DNA from: Verrucomicrobiota bacterium
Lineage (GTDB): Bacteria > Verrucomicrobiota > Lentisphaeria > JABSQK01 > JAJFLO01
Reading direction: 5' to 3'
Assembly: GCA_021772635.1 (NCBI GenBank)
Contig: JAJFLP010000079.1
Coordinates: forward strand, 47,205 to 111,204
DNA length: 64,000 bases
Position numbers and translations under genes: made by a program. Of this stretch, positions 16,465-25,721 are shown piece after piece. The notes beneath the pieces were generated by a model. That model did not search any database, was not told the origin of the DNA, and worked only from the letters and a program-made list of their open reading frames with translations. How positions within the stretch are numbered: the stretch's first letter is position 1; each line of letters starts with the position of its first letter.

Positions 16465-17910
16465 TTAGCCGTCTTCTAACTCCTTTTTCAACAACTCCGT
16501 CGCGACCTGCGGATTCGCCTTGCCCTTACTGAGCTTCATTATCTGCCCGACTAGAAAGTTAAGCGCTTTATTATTGCCATCTCGAAACTCTTGTACCGGC
16601 CGCGGATTGGAATCGATTACGGCTCTGGCAAAGTCAGCTATTTCGGTCGTATCTGTAACTTGAACAAGTCCCTTTTCCTCAACGATATCGCCAGGCATCT
16701 TTCCGCTGGAAAACATTTCGGCGAATACGACCTTCGCGATCTTTCCGTTTATAGTCCCAGCTTCAATTAACTTTATGAGCGCAGCGAAACTTTCGGGTTT
16801 GACCGGCGAGGTTTCAACGGAAATATTTGCCTGCGCTAATTCTCTCAAGAATTCCGACATCATCCAGTTCGCTATTTTCTTCGCTGAACCGCCGTGGGTA
16901 ACGCAGTTCTCAAAGTACGCCGCTATCGCCTTATCCGCGGTCAAAACGGTAGCATCGTACTCGGGAATTTTGTATTCGGAAACGAAGCGCTTACGCTTAT
17001 CTGCGGGCGTCTCCGGCAAGGACTTTCGGATCGCCTCCAACGTTTCGTCGGTGATTCGAATCGGCATCAGATCCGGTTCCGGGAAATACCGGTAATCATC
17101 CTCGCTTTCCTTTGCGCGTAACGGATAGGATTCGCCCCGGTCGTCGTTCCAACCGCGCGTTTCCTGGATCAATTCGTTACCGCTATCGAGTATTTCGGAT
17201 TGCCGTTGAATCTCATAGGATATTCCGTGGTGCGCAGCCTTAAAACTATTTAGATTCTTCAGTTCCGTTTTTGGATTCAGCGTACTCGCCCCCGCGGGCT
17301 TAAGCGAAATGTTTACGTCACACCGCATCTGCCCTTTTTCCATGTCACAGTCACTGATATCGGCGAACTTCATAATCTGCTTCAAGGTGTTGAGATATAG
17401 ATACGCTTCATCGGCGGATGTAAGTTCCGGCTCACTAACGACCTCCATCAACGGAACGCCGGCTCGGTTGAAGTCGATACCGCTGCATCCGCTGTAGTGC
17501 ACCGATTTTGCGACATCCTCTTCTAAGTGGATGCGGGTGATACCGATAATCGTGGAATCGACGAAGTTCCCGGTAAGCCCTTTACCGACGATCTCAACAC
17601 GGCCGTCTGCACACAACGGCAGGTCGTACTGGGAAATTTGGTAATTTTTGGGCATGTCCGGGTAGAAGTAGCTCTTGCGATCAAATTTACTGTACTGGGC
17701 GATCCGGCATTCACACATTAACCCCGCGAGTATGGTCGTGTGTATTGCCTCCAGGTTCGGTACCGGAAGGACTCCAGGATAGCCAAGACAGACCGGGCAT
17801 ACCAGGGTGTTCTTGTCCGCGCCGTATTTATTCGGGCAGGAACAAAACATCTTGGATGCCGTCCGGATTTGGATATGTACCTCTAAGCCGATTACGATAT
17901 CATATTTCAT
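16465..17910 (-). CDS. gatB: Asp-tRNA(Asn)/Glu-tRNA(Gln) amidotransferase subunit B
   Basis: 481 aa, normal length. 'YDIVIGLEVHIQIRTASKMFCSC' opens the protein in the usual way. The zinc-site cysteines follow ('FCSCPNKYG', 'CPVCLGYPG'), then 'KSYFYPDMPKNYQISQYD', 'DFNRAGVPLMEVVSEPE', and the tail domain ending 'GKANPQVATELL'. GatB binds the misacylated tRNA and phosphorylates the tRNA-bound Glu or Asp, which GatA then amidates. The ATG at 17910 is used because the frame upstream only translates a short tandem repeat. It follows gatA on the same strand after 230 bp. Presence of GatCAB means Gln-tRNA and/or Asn-tRNA is made by the indirect route. Confidence 0.96.
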   Translation of the reverse strand: MKYDIVIGLEVHIQIRTASKMFCSCPNKYGADKNTLVCPVCLGYPGVLPVPNLEAIHTTILAGLMCECRIAQYSKFDRKSYFYPDMPKNYQISQYDLPLCADGRVEIVGKGLTGNFVDSTIIGITRIHLEEDVAKSVHYSGCSGIDFNRAGVPLMEVVSEPELTSADEAYLYLNTLKQIMKFADISDCDMEKGQMRCDVNISLKPAGASTLNPKTELKNLNSFKAAHHGISYEIQRQSEILDSGNELIQETRGWNDDRGESYPLRAKESEDDYRYFPEPDLMPIRITDETLEAIRKSLPETPADKRKRFVSEYKIPEYDATVLTADKAIAAYFENCVTHGGSAKKIANWMMSEFLRELAQANISVETSPVKPESFAALIKLIEAGTINGKIAKVVFAEMFSSGKMPGDIVEEKGLVQVTDTTEIADFARAVIDSNPRPVQEFRDGNNKALNFLVGQIMKLSKGKANPQVATELLKKELEDG

Positions 17911-17975
17911 AAGGCGTGTTTCGTGTTGCGTGTTTCGTGTTGCGTGTTTCGTGGCGCGTGGTGCGTGGTGCATCC
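17911..17975. repeat. Short tandem repeat upstream of gatB
   Basis: Imperfect 14-bp units of the type CGTGTTTCGTGTTG. It lies directly before the gatB start and extends its frame artificially. Confidence 0.75.
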
Positions 17976-18140
17976 TCCGGAAGAGGATAAATTTCGTCCT
18001 GCAGTGGCAGGAAAGTTACTTATCGCCGCTGGGACAGCGCCTCCCACATTCTTTGACAATCGCAAATCGTCAGCCGATCCCGCGACTGCGGGAGAGACGA
18101 GCTAACGCAAGGTGGCAACGAAGTAACAATCGAAAATCCC

Positions 18141-19601
18141 TTAAACTTCCTGCATCAACCAATGACCCGCCTGAAGGATCGACCGCTCCTGCATCGACGC
18201 ACCGATCAGTTGCACGCCTATCGGGAGGTTGTCGCTGCCCACTTTCACGGGAACTGATATAGCACAGATACCGGCGAGGTTTACAGGGATTGTGTAAATA
18301 TCTGACAGATACATTTCAAGAGGATCAGACATCGCCCCGATTCTAAAGGCGGTCGTCGGTGATGCCGGTGCAAGTATTACATCACATTCTTCAAATGCAT
18401 TTTCGAAATCCTGACGTATGAGCGTTCGCAGTTTTTGTGCCTTTGAGTAATACGCGTCATAATATCCGCTACTCAATACGAACGTCCCAAGAATAATTCG
18501 GCGTTTGACCTCCAGCCCGAAGCCCGCTTCACGGGTTTTCAGATAGGTTTCCAATAAATTTTCGGCGTCGCGACTGCGGTCACCGTAGCGGATGCCGTCA
18601 AATCTCGAAAGATTCGAGCTCGCTTCGGCGGTCGCTATGATGTAGTACGCGGCCACCGCATACTTCGTATTCGGCAGTGAAACCTCAACGATACCGGCAC
18701 CGGCCTTTTCGTACCGCGCGACGGTGTCTTCAACCGCTGATCGCACCTCCGCCGACAACCCGTCACAATCGAAATATTCCTTTGGCACGCCAAGTTTAAG
18801 ACTCGTTATATCGACGGCATCCAGCGCCTTTTCGAACCCATCGTTTCCTGTCGGGAGTGACGTAGAATCCCTCGGATCGTGCTCTGCGAGGATGTCCAAT
18901 AAAATAGCGGCGTCGCGAACGTCCGCAGTAATCGGTCCGATTTGATCAAGAGACGACGCGAACGCAACCAATCCATAGCGGGATACCCGACCGTAAGTGG
19001 GCTTCAATCCGACGACTCCGCAGAAACTAGCAGGCTGTCGTATAGATCCACCTGTGTCCGATCCCAAGGCGGCGATCGCCTGCCCGGAAGAGACTGCCGC
19101 AGCAGATCCGCCACTTGATCCTCCAGGGACATGGTCGATATTCCACGGATTTCGCGTCTGGAGATACGCGCTGAACTCAGTGGAGGAGCCCATTGCGAAT
19201 TCATCCATATTCGTGCGTCCGAAACAAACGAAACCTGCTTGTTTAAGACGGGTAATGACGGTTGCATCGTAGAGGGCTGTGTACCCTTCCAATATCCTGG
19301 ACGCGCAACCGCAGGACTGGCCGCGGACCGAAATATTATCTTTGATCGCAATCGGTAACCCGTCGAATCGCGATCTCGACTTCCCGGACTTTCGCCTCTG
19401 GTCGGACGCCTCAGCCTCAGCAATCACCTCCGCTTCATCGATTTTCAGGAAACTTTGAATCGTATCGTCGACCGAATGATGCCGTTCGATTAATCGGACA
19501 GCCAACGTTCTCGACGTGATTTCGCCGTTCTCCAAAGCTTCCGCCATTCGGGAAATCGTGTTTGGTTCGGCGCTGCTAACGAAATTGTCAGTATCGTTCA
19601 C
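18141..19601 (-). CDS. gatA: Asp-tRNA(Asn)/Glu-tRNA(Gln) amidotransferase subunit A
   Basis: 486 aa. Amidase-signature protein with the complete Ser-cisSer-Lys triad: Lys87 in 'IAIKDNIS', cis-Ser162 in 'GGSSGGSAAA' and nucleophile Ser186 in 'DTGGSIRQP', with the same spacing as in characterised GatA. It releases ammonia from glutamine and channels it to GatB. The start is GTG with AGGACA about 8 nt upstream. The order gatC-gatA-gatB on the minus strand is the usual one, but 570 bp of repeats now separate it from gatC. Confidence 0.96.
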   Translation of the reverse strand: MNDTDNFVSSAEPNTISRMAEALENGEITSRTLAVRLIERHHSVDDTIQSFLKIDEAEVIAEAEASDQRRKSGKSRSRFDGLPIAIKDNISVRGQSCGCASRILEGYTALYDATVITRLKQAGFVCFGRTNMDEFAMGSSTEFSAYLQTRNPWNIDHVPGGSSGGSAAAVSSGQAIAALGSDTGGSIRQPASFCGVVGLKPTYGRVSRYGLVAFASSLDQIGPITADVRDAAILLDILAEHDPRDSTSLPTGNDGFEKALDAVDITSLKLGVPKEYFDCDGLSAEVRSAVEDTVARYEKAGAGIVEVSLPNTKYAVAAYYIIATAEASSNLSRFDGIRYGDRSRDAENLLETYLKTREAGFGLEVKRRIILGTFVLSSGYYDAYYSKAQKLRTLIRQDFENAFEECDVILAPASPTTAFRIGAMSDPLEMYLSDIYTIPVNLAGICAISVPVKVGSDNLPIGVQLIGASMQERSILQAGHWLMQEV

Positions 19602-19639
19602 TTCAGTGTCCTGTAGACTATTTGTACTGCCCGCGATCT

Positions 19640-20015
19640 CTCCGCATAAGCGTGAGTCTCGGACATTCTGAATCGGGATTTATCAACAAGCAGTACAGTT
19701 TTTGGATAGCTTCGAGTTTATCAGCCAAGAATTTCCGAACTATATTTTAACCGGCTATCATGTCTCACCACTTGACCGGTCGTAGCTACTTGAGCGAAGA
19801 CTGATAGCCGCAAGGCGAAGGCGGAAGTCACGCGGACGACGCCTGGTCGAAGACTCCATGACTTTCGGTATAGTAATTTATACCGAACGCCTTCGAGTTT
19901 TCGAAGTACCGTTCGAAATCTTATACGCAGTTAGAATTAAAGCACTCAAAATTTCAACTGCTTGCAGTTTAGCTGGAAGAGGCTGTGTCGCGCCCCGCAA
20001 GAATAAATGATATTA
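19640..20015. repeat. Family E repeat cluster between gatC and gatA
   Basis: Holds 'CAAGCAGTACAGTTTTTGGA' near 19687, 'GAATCGGGATTTATCAACAA' at about 19671, and a 'CTATCATGTCTCACCACTTG' block that recurs inverted at 24100-24215 and again at 54080, followed by 'TACCGAACGCCTTCGAGTTT' (19881). A patchwork of repeats, no gene. Confidence 0.7.
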
Positions 20016-20019
20016 AGTT

Positions 20020-20148
20020 CTTAACCTTTTTCGTAATCGTACTCGTAATCATAATCGTAATCTCTTTCGAAGTTTCACCTCGAAAAACGAGCAAGATTAC
20101 GAGTAAGAGTAAGAGCAATACGTATCAGAATGTTCGCTTTTTTTAGTG
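20020..20148 (-). mobile_element. Family C palindromic element, copy 4 (inverted, ends decayed)
   Basis: Reverse orientation: hexamer arms 'CGTAATCGTACTCGTAATCA', core 'AGTTTCACCTCGAAAAACG' and 'CAGAATGTTCGCTTTTTTTA' at the right. No CTAG remains on either side. Confidence 0.65.
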
Positions 20149-20170
20149 CTTGCAGTCCAAAATACGGCCG

Positions 20171-20491
20171 CTACCCCTCCCCTCTTCCTTCTGCCTGAAT
20201 GACAACCGGTACCTTAAAATATAAATCATCCAAAGTGTCGGGGGCGTTGGCCAACACTTCGTTGCGATCTAACGTTTCTCCGACGTTATCTTCACGAAAG
20301 ACATTCTCGATCGCTGACGCATGTGCAGTCGGTGCGATATTGTCAATATTAACTTCCGAGAGCATCTTCGCGTAATCAAGAATCGATTCGATCTCGCGCT
20401 GGAACCTGGAAATTTCTTCGTCGTCCAATTCCAGCATTGCCAATCGTGCAATATGAGCAACATTAACTGAATCGTCGGTTGAATTTTTCAT
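20171..20491 (-). CDS. gatC: Asp-tRNA(Asn)/Glu-tRNA(Gln) amidotransferase subunit C
   Basis: 106 aa. 'NVAHIARLAMLELDDEEISRF' and 'LDYAKMLSEVNIDNIAPTAHA' followed by 'FREDNVGETLDRNEVLANAP' are the hallmarks of GatC, the small belt subunit that stabilises GatA-GatB. GGAGG lies 10 nt before the ATG. First gene of the gatCAB set, with the other two downstream beyond a repeat-filled spacer. Confidence 0.93.
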   Translation of the reverse strand: MKNSTDDSVNVAHIARLAMLELDDEEISRFQREIESILDYAKMLSEVNIDNIAPTAHASAIENVFREDNVGETLDRNEVLANAPDTLDDLYFKVPVVIQAEGRGEG

Positions 20492-20572
20492 GATCGATTT
20501 ACCTCCGCTGAAACCGTTGGGATTTGCGATTTTCGGAATTTTACCAAAAGATTACAAATAACAAAGCTAAAA

Positions 20573-20687
20573 CCGGCTGGATCTCTTCGTCTAGTCCCGC
20601 GACCGCGGGATCGTACGTTCTTTGTAACTCATTTATATTAGGGCTGATACATGCTCGCAGTAGAAACTTTCTGCATAGATCAGGCGA
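20573..20687 (-). mobile_element. Family A element, truncated copy
   Basis: Inverted long-form copy lacking its left half. It starts at 'CTGGATCTCTTCGTCTAGTC', holds GATCGTACGTTCTTTGTAAC and ends 'TGCATAGATCAGG' with CGAG in place of CTAG. Confidence 0.75.
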
Positions 20688-20951
20688 GAGTTCATGCTTC
20701 AATATGGTTTTAATTTGCCGAGTAACAAATACCACGCTAAAGCGCGAACTCCAACACCGTCTCGTATACAAATCGCTGATTGTGCGGAACCTCAAGCAAT
20801 CCGGTTTTCGGCCGGCCGAGAATTAATCTCAAGAAATTTGTCGCTGATTAGACGCTGGGTTATACGGCTGGATAGCAGTTATACCGAACGTCTTCATTCC
20901 GCATGCGGGACGATAACTCAAAAATCATTACGATAATTTCAGGAACTTAAT
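20688..20951. repeat. Repeat remnants before lgt
   Basis: Contains 'CACGCTAAAGCGCGAACTCC', part of the 'cactaaagtg' hairpin module, and 'TACCGAACGTCTTCATTCCG' close to lgt. No gene supported. Confidence 0.5.
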
Positions 20952-21758
20952 ATGTGCTCAGATCGAGTCGCCTTCCAGATTGGAAGCGTCACAGTTTATT
21001 GGTACGGAATATTCGTCGGACTCGGATTTCTCGCCGCCATGCTGCTTATGCAGTGGCGCGGGAAACGAAGTGGTTTGTCAGGAGCGGTGATATCTGACTT
21101 GTGCTTTGCTGCTATTTTCGGCGGAATCTTAGGTGCGCGACTACTTTACGTAATCCTGAATTACCGAGAATACGTGCAGAACCCGATCGAGGTTCTTCGA
21201 ATTGACCACGGCGGTCTGGTCTTCTACGGCGGATTAGCGGGTGGCACCGCGGGAGTTGCATGGTTGATTAGGAGACGAAATTTGGCATGGGGAAAAGTCG
21301 CCGATCTCGCAGCCCTGGGACTGCCTCTTGGGCAAGCGATTGGCCGGGGCGGATGCTTGGTAAATGGCTGTTGCTTCGGACATCCGTGGAACTCGGCGCT
21401 TGCGATAAATTATCCAAAATTAAGTTCAATATGGGTAACGCAGGTTGATAAGGAATTAATTACCAGCTATTCGGAAAAATGTCTTTCTGTCTTTCCCTCG
21501 CAGATCACTCAATCCGGCATTAACCTGATAATTTTCGCAGTACTTCTGGTCGCATCGACCCGAATCAAAGGTCCTGGCAAAATTTTTTCCCTTTATCTAA
21601 TCCTATATCCTCTTGGTCGATTCCTAAACGAATTCACGCGCGGTGATTATTACAATTACTATTGGGGCCTTACGATATCTCAGCTTATTTGTGTTGGGCT
21701 ACTTCCCGTTGGTTGGTATCTGTTCCACAAATTAGAAAAAACACCGGTGCGCACGTGA
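20952..21758 (+). CDS. lgt: Phosphatidylglycerol-prolipoprotein diacylglyceryl transferase
   Basis: 268 aa, inner membrane, about seven hydrophobic segments. The invariant Lgt regions are visible: 'HGGLVFYGGLAGG' at about 85-98 and the signature 'GQAIGRGGCLVNGCCFG' at about 128-145, with 'LYPLGRFLNEFTRGD' near the C-terminus holding the conserved Arg-Glu. It transfers diacylglycerol from phosphatidylglycerol to the lipobox Cys of prolipoproteins, consistent with putative lipoproteins in this window. Its TGA overlaps the GTG start of rluD (GTGA), marking an operon lgt-rluD-nadD-rsfS. Confidence 0.95.
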   Translation: MCSDRVAFQIGSVTVYWYGIFVGLGFLAAMLLMQWRGKRSGLSGAVISDLCFAAIFGGILGARLLYVILNYREYVQNPIEVLRIDHGGLVFYGGLAGGTAGVAWLIRRRNLAWGKVADLAALGLPLGQAIGRGGCLVNGCCFGHPWNSALAINYPKLSSIWVTQVDKELITSYSEKCLSVFPSQITQSGINLIIFAVLLVASTRIKGPGKIFSLYLILYPLGRFLNEFTRGDYYNYYWGLTISQLICVGLLPVGWYLFHKLEKTPVRT

Positions 21759-22720
21759 GCCCCGAAGAGTTCATAATAACGAAAGACTCGGACGCGGGAA
21801 TGCGGTTGGATCGATATCTTGTTGGCGCGTGTCCCGACGTTTCCCGAAGCGGCCTTCAACAACTGATCCAAACGGGATCTATACTCGTTAACCAGCAACC
21901 GATCCGAAAATCGACGTTATTAAAGAATGGGGACAAGATCCAAGTCAACTGGCCGGACAACGACACCCCGGTAACTCCGGACCCGAATATTAAGTTATCA
22001 GTGATTTACGAAGACTCCGACGTGCTCGTAATAGACAAGCCCGCGGACCTGGTCGTACATCCCGGAGCAGGCAACGCCACCGGCACCTTGGTAAACGGAC
22101 TACTTCATTACGACTATGCGTGTTTTTCGCTGATGCTGGATCCGGACTCCCGCCCGGGAATCGTCCATCGGCTCGATAAGAATACGACCGGGGCAATGGT
22201 GATCGCTAAAAACGAGGATGCGCGAGGCTATCTAATAGAAGCATTTAAGAATGGTCGCGTCGAGAAAAACTACCTTGCACTCGTCGATGGTGTTCCGCCC
22301 CAAGAACGCGGGGTTATTCAGTCCCGTATTGGTCGACATCATGCAAACCGGAAGAAAATGGCTGTTGTCGCTGCACCAGCCGGGAAAGACGCGCTCACGA
22401 CCTACCGTATGGTTGAGTCTTCCGGGACACAGTCTCTACTGCAAGTGGAAATTCAAACCGGCCGTACACACCAGATCAGAGTACATCTCGCGCACATTGG
22501 ATACCCGGTGATGGGCGATTCGAAGTACGGCAGGTCGAGACGAGCAATAGAGGTGCCGAAACGACAAATGCTGCATGCATGGAAATTGTCTTTCCCGCCT
22601 CGGTCAGGCGGAGTTACCCGGACTTTCACTGCACCGGTACCTAAAGATTTTGCCGAAACTGCAGCACGTATCGGTATCGGATTGGAAGAGTGCCTCAATC
22701 GCCCCCTCGACTCGCCATGA
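21755..22720 (+). CDS. rluD: RluA/RluD-family 23S rRNA pseudouridine synthase
   Basis: 321 aa. N-terminal S4 RNA-binding domain ('MRLDRYLVGACPDVSRSGLQ', 'GSILVNQQPIRKSTLLKNGD'), then the catalytic domain with 'PGIVHRLDKNTTG', the motif II aspartate at about residue 141, and 'QIQTGRTHQIRVHL'-type motif III close to the end. The S4 domain and length fit RluD, which acts on helix 69 of 23S rRNA; RluC-like specificity cannot be excluded. GTG start chosen because it overlaps the lgt stop by GTGA; the stop overlaps nadD by ATGA. Confidence 0.9.
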   Translation: MSPEEFIITKDSDAGMRLDRYLVGACPDVSRSGLQQLIQTGSILVNQQPIRKSTLLKNGDKIQVNWPDNDTPVTPDPNIKLSVIYEDSDVLVIDKPADLVVHPGAGNATGTLVNGLLHYDYACFSLMLDPDSRPGIVHRLDKNTTGAMVIAKNEDARGYLIEAFKNGRVEKNYLALVDGVPPQERGVIQSRIGRHHANRKKMAVVAAPAGKDALTTYRMVESSGTQSLLQVEIQTGRTHQIRVHLAHIGYPVMGDSKYGRSRRAIEVPKRQMLHAWKLSFPPRSGGVTRTFTAPVPKDFAETAARIGIGLEECLNRPLDSP

Positions 22721-23355
22721 AAGACAATTATGACACATCCGCTAAGACAGGAATATTTGGTGGCACGTTTGACCCGGTACACAAGGGGCACATCAATATC
22801 GCATCGCGCCTCTGCGAGTCAGGGTTGATCCGACAGGTCATATTTATGCCGGCTGCGCGCCCGCCGCATAAAACTAAAGTGGACATCACTCGCGGAGCTC
22901 ACCGCCTGGCGATGCTGGATCTCGCAGCGAAACGACATAAGAATTTTTTCGTTTCCGACTATGAACTGAAGTGCCCGGGAATATCATATACAATCAATAC
23001 GGCTATCTATTTCGCTAAGATATTCGGTAAAAATCTATATTTTATCGTCGGAATGGATTCCCTCAACGAAATCCATTCCTGGCACCGCGCCGGGGAACTA
23101 ACCGGTGACTTCAAATTCCTCGTATACAACAGGCCGGGAGAGCAGCCGGATCAGCACACCCTGATTGATGAATTGGGACCGGAAGTCGCTGGTAAACTAA
23201 TGTCTTCCGTCGTCTCCAGCAGCGTTTGTGATGTAAGTTCAACAGATATTCGCCGCCGCCTTCGTAACGGCGAAGACGTATCCGCTTTTCTAACACCAGA
23301 GACTCTAAGTTATATTACCCGGAACGGGCTCTATAGGAAGTTGAATATCTCGTAG
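22717..23355 (+). CDS. nadD: Nicotinate-nucleotide adenylyltransferase
   Basis: 212 aa. 'GIFGGTFDPVHKGHINIA' is the nucleotidyltransferase (T/H)xGH motif near the N-terminus; 'MPAARPPHK' and the C-terminal 'SSTDIRRRLRNGEDVS' are the other NadD signatures. It converts nicotinate mononucleotide and ATP to deamido-NAD in NAD synthesis. ATG overlaps the rluD stop. Followed after about 110 bp by rsfS, an arrangement common in many phyla. Confidence 0.95.
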   Translation: MKDNYDTSAKTGIFGGTFDPVHKGHINIASRLCESGLIRQVIFMPAARPPHKTKVDITRGAHRLAMLDLAAKRHKNFFVSDYELKCPGISYTINTAIYFAKIFGKNLYFIVGMDSLNEIHSWHRAGELTGDFKFLVYNRPGEQPDQHTLIDELGPEVAGKLMSSVVSSSVCDVSSTDIRRRLRNGEDVSAFLTPETLSYITRNGLYRKLNIS

Positions 23356-23467
23356 CGTTTGATCGTAACCACTCCCGTTTTTTGGCGTGATTAATTCACG
23401 GGCGCCTCGGGAAATGATACTTTATCGTGCTGAAATCGGCATAAACGTAAGGGAAGAAAGGACGAAA

Positions 23468-23824
23468 TTGGATATCAAAACCATTGTAGACGAAGCGATT
23501 GGCGTGTGCGAGGACGCGAAAGCCGAAAAAATACTTGCTTTTGAAGTCGGTGGTACATCTGTGCTCACCGATTATTACGTCATTTGCAGCGGCAATTCGA
23601 CAACGCATGTTCGGGCGATTGTGGAACGCTTGCAAAAAAAGTTCAGGGAAGCTGGTGTTGAATTACGTTCGCGCGAGGGAACAGCGGGAAACGAATGGAT
23701 AATCATTGATTATAACGACATTGTCGTTCACGTTTTTTCCGCTGAGTCGAGAGAGCGTTACAATATCGAAGCGCTGATTGACAAGTCCCACCTAATCTAT
23801 CCCGACTCGTCCGCAGCATCGTAA
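23468..23824 (+). CDS. rsfS: Ribosomal silencing factor RsfS (Iojap/DUF143)
   Basis: 118 aa. 'KAEKILAFEVGGTSVLTDYYVICSGNS' carries the Iojap signature (LTDYfVI-sG-S); 'EWIIIDYNDIVVHVFSAESRERYNIE' ends the domain. RsfS binds uL14 and blocks subunit joining when growth slows. The TTG start is preceded by AAAGGA at 7 nt and places the domain as in E. coli RsfS; an ATG at 23414 and a GTG at 23387 are alternatives without a good site. Last gene of the lgt operon. Confidence 0.88.
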   Translation: MDIKTIVDEAIGVCEDAKAEKILAFEVGGTSVLTDYYVICSGNSTTHVRAIVERLQKKFREAGVELRSREGTAGNEWIIIDYNDIVVHVFSAESRERYNIEALIDKSHLIYPDSSAAS

Positions 23825-23859
23825 GTTCAACCGGCACTGACAGCATCTCACCGAGTCTG

Positions 23860-24213
23860 TTATACCGCAAGCGGTACAATTTTTGGTCTGGATTCCCCGC
23901 GGCTCTTCCGGCATTAGCGCGGATCCCGATAGTACGGGACGCTTATGCAGTCCCCACGAGCGGACTCCGAGAATACGGTCCGGATGACCGAGACTCCGCT
24001 CGTTCGGAGAGAGATGACTTCAAAATGATTGCGTAAGAAATATCGGACGATTTTTCGAACAGCGTCGCTCCGCATAAGCGCGAGTCCGCTCGTGCGGACC
24101 CAGGCGGCTCCTGCCTTCGGCATGTGGCTATCAGTCTTCGCTCAAGTAGCTACGACCGGACAGGTGCCAGGCATGATAGCGGGTTAAAAAACGCGAAGGC
24201 GTTCGGTATAGAT
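23860..24213. repeat. Family E repeat cluster
   Basis: Starts 'ATACCGCAAGCGGTACAATT' (23863), continues with 'CGAGACTCC'/'GAGTCCGCTCGTGCGGA' type palindromes, then an inverted copy of the block seen at 19753-19870 ('CTATCAGTCTTCGCTCAAGT') and 'AGGCGTTCGGTATAGATTT'. Minus-strand frames over it are repeat translations. Confidence 0.7.
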
Positions 24214-24417
24214 TTACGGTCCGTCGATTATGGCTTCGTCGGTCAGCATCACCGGTATGCCGTCCTTAATCGGATACTTACGCTGACATTTCGCGCACTT
24301 TAAATACTCACGGTCGTCAGTCAACTCTACCGCCGGGCGTTCGTCGCACGCCGGGCAGGCGAGAATCTTCAGAAGTTCTTCTGATATCGGCAATTCGCTA
24401 GTCCCAGAGTCCACCAT
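24214..24417 (-). CDS. Trm112-like zinc-ribbon protein
   Basis: 67 aa. 'LLKILACPACDERPAVEL' and 'YLKCAKCQRKYPIKDGIPVML' form the two Cys pairs and hydrophobic end typical of the bacterial Trm112p family (YcaR-like). Function in bacteria is not settled; relatives act as methyltransferase partners. Start ambiguous between GTG 24426, ATG 24417 and GTG 24414 in the string GGAGGTGATGGTG. It overlaps the end of the upstream secreted-protein gene by 20 nt, so the two are translationally linked. Confidence 0.8.
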   Translation of the reverse strand: MVDSGTSELPISEELLKILACPACDERPAVELTDDREYLKCAKCQRKYPIKDGIPVMLTDEAIIDGP

Positions 24418-25345
24418 CACCTCCACTGTCGTCTTCGTCCTCCGGCTCCTCTTCCGCGTCGTCGGCTGACTCTTCGGTTTCCACCTCCTCGGCGTCGGGG
24501 TTCACGACTTCGTCAGTCTTCTCTACCCCCGCTTGAGCTTCGTCGATTAACTGCTGTTCGCGTTCTGCTTCTTCCCGGGTCCTCCACTCGTCGTTGAACA
24601 AGACAAGCCCGTTATCGTAGTAAAGCTTGACCTTAAGTATAGGTCTAAGCCGCTCGCGGAGTTGCAGGCGCTTTTCCGCTAATCGTTCGGCAACATAGTC
24701 TCGCTTAGCTATCCATTCTCCGTTAACCATAAAGTAGCCGGCAACCATATACGCTTTCTCCAACACCTCCTGCCGAATTTTGTATTCATACTCGAGTTTT
24801 GCGTTCTTTAACGCCACAAGCTTTCCCCGAACGAACTCCGTCACCTCTACGTCGCGCGTGATTTCATCGAAATGGGCCAGCTGATCGTCGTCGAGTTCGG
24901 CAAATTTTATCCGTCGGTTATCGACGAGTATGTCAGTCTTCCCCTTTTCACGAAAATATCCGTTAATCTTGGTGCCGTCTTTCAGTGTAAAGTTGACCAA
25001 ATCACCGGGCGTGAAATGCCCGTACTTCTCCTGTGCCAATTTTTCGTATTCGTTTTTCAAGGTGGCGGGGAATTTTTCACTGCTTTTCTTCGCAATAATT
25101 TCCGTCACCTTCCTGGCTACCCTGTCAGAAGTCGGGACCGAATTCGGAAGCGGCCAGGAGATCCAGGACTCCTCGCACACCTGCTTCTCTGTCACTAGCC
25201 CATTGACCGTCTTCTCAAGCTCTGCGTCGATCTGAAGCGCCAGCCCTTCCTCCATTCCTTCCGGGATACCAGCATGCAACGTTACCAAATAGCACGCCGA
25301 CAACACGGTCGTCAGAATAAATTTGTATGTACTATTCCTGTTCAT
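24398..25345 (-). CDS. Secreted protein of unknown function with acidic C-terminal tail
   Basis: 315 aa. Signal peptide at residues 1-25 ('FILTTVLSACYLVTLHAG'), then a charged, mainly helical body with an SH3-like strand pattern 'LVNFTLKDGTKINGYFREKG' and two related stretches 'YFMVNGEWIAKRDY' and 'LVLFNDEWRTREEA'. The last 50 residues are mostly Glu/Asp and end 'GGDGGLWD'. I do not recognise a family with a defined role; the N(D/G)EW repeats are like those in periplasmic proteins that hold a 'w-t.ee' motif. Cotranscribed with the Trm112-like gene. Confidence 0.65.
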   Translation of the reverse strand: MNRNSTYKFILTTVLSACYLVTLHAGIPEGMEEGLALQIDAELEKTVNGLVTEKQVCEESWISWPLPNSVPTSDRVARKVTEIIAKKSSEKFPATLKNEYEKLAQEKYGHFTPGDLVNFTLKDGTKINGYFREKGKTDILVDNRRIKFAELDDDQLAHFDEITRDVEVTEFVRGKLVALKNAKLEYEYKIRQEVLEKAYMVAGYFMVNGEWIAKRDYVAERLAEKRLQLRERLRPILKVKLYYDNGLVLFNDEWRTREEAEREQQLIDEAQAGVEKTDEVVNPDAEEVETEESADDAEEEPEDEDDSGGDGGLWD

Positions 25346-25409
25346 TTAATTCCCAAGTTTGACGGCATGCAATCGACGTTGCGATCGGATCTCGAAATCT
25401 ATGCGGATG

Positions 25410-25510
25410 TCATGGTATACTAAACGCCTTCGAGTTTTCGAATTATCGTTCGGCATCCTATACGCAGTTACTTGCAAGCGGTCCAAAAATTGTACTGCTT
25501 GCAGTATATA
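25410..25510. repeat. Family E repeat
   Basis: 'AACGCCTTCGAGTTTTCGAA' through 'CCAAAAATTGTACTGCTTGC'; a nearly complete unit, like that at 36395-36475. Confidence 0.75.
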
Positions 25511-25536
25511 CAAAATTATAAAATTCGTTCACGCCG

Positions 25537-25721
25537 TATTAGCCTGCATTATGCATAAACTTTCTATTACGAACACGTATCTTATTTCATCTAAAAGAGT
25601 TACAGAGAACGTCGGATCTCAAAATATTCCAATATTTTTTCACCCCGGCAACCTCCATAACTCGTTAACTTAAAACAAGCTACGCATTCTAACAACGAAA
25701 TTTGTGCAGAATGCAGGCTAG
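25537..25721 (+). mobile_element. Family A' palindromic element, copy 1
   Basis: Left end TTAG-CCTGCATTATGCATAAAC, right end GCAGAATGCAGG-CTAG at 25718-25721. The inner pair AAGAGTTACAGAGAACG / CTCCATAACTCGTT resembles that of family A although the rest differs. 185 bp. Confidence 0.8.
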
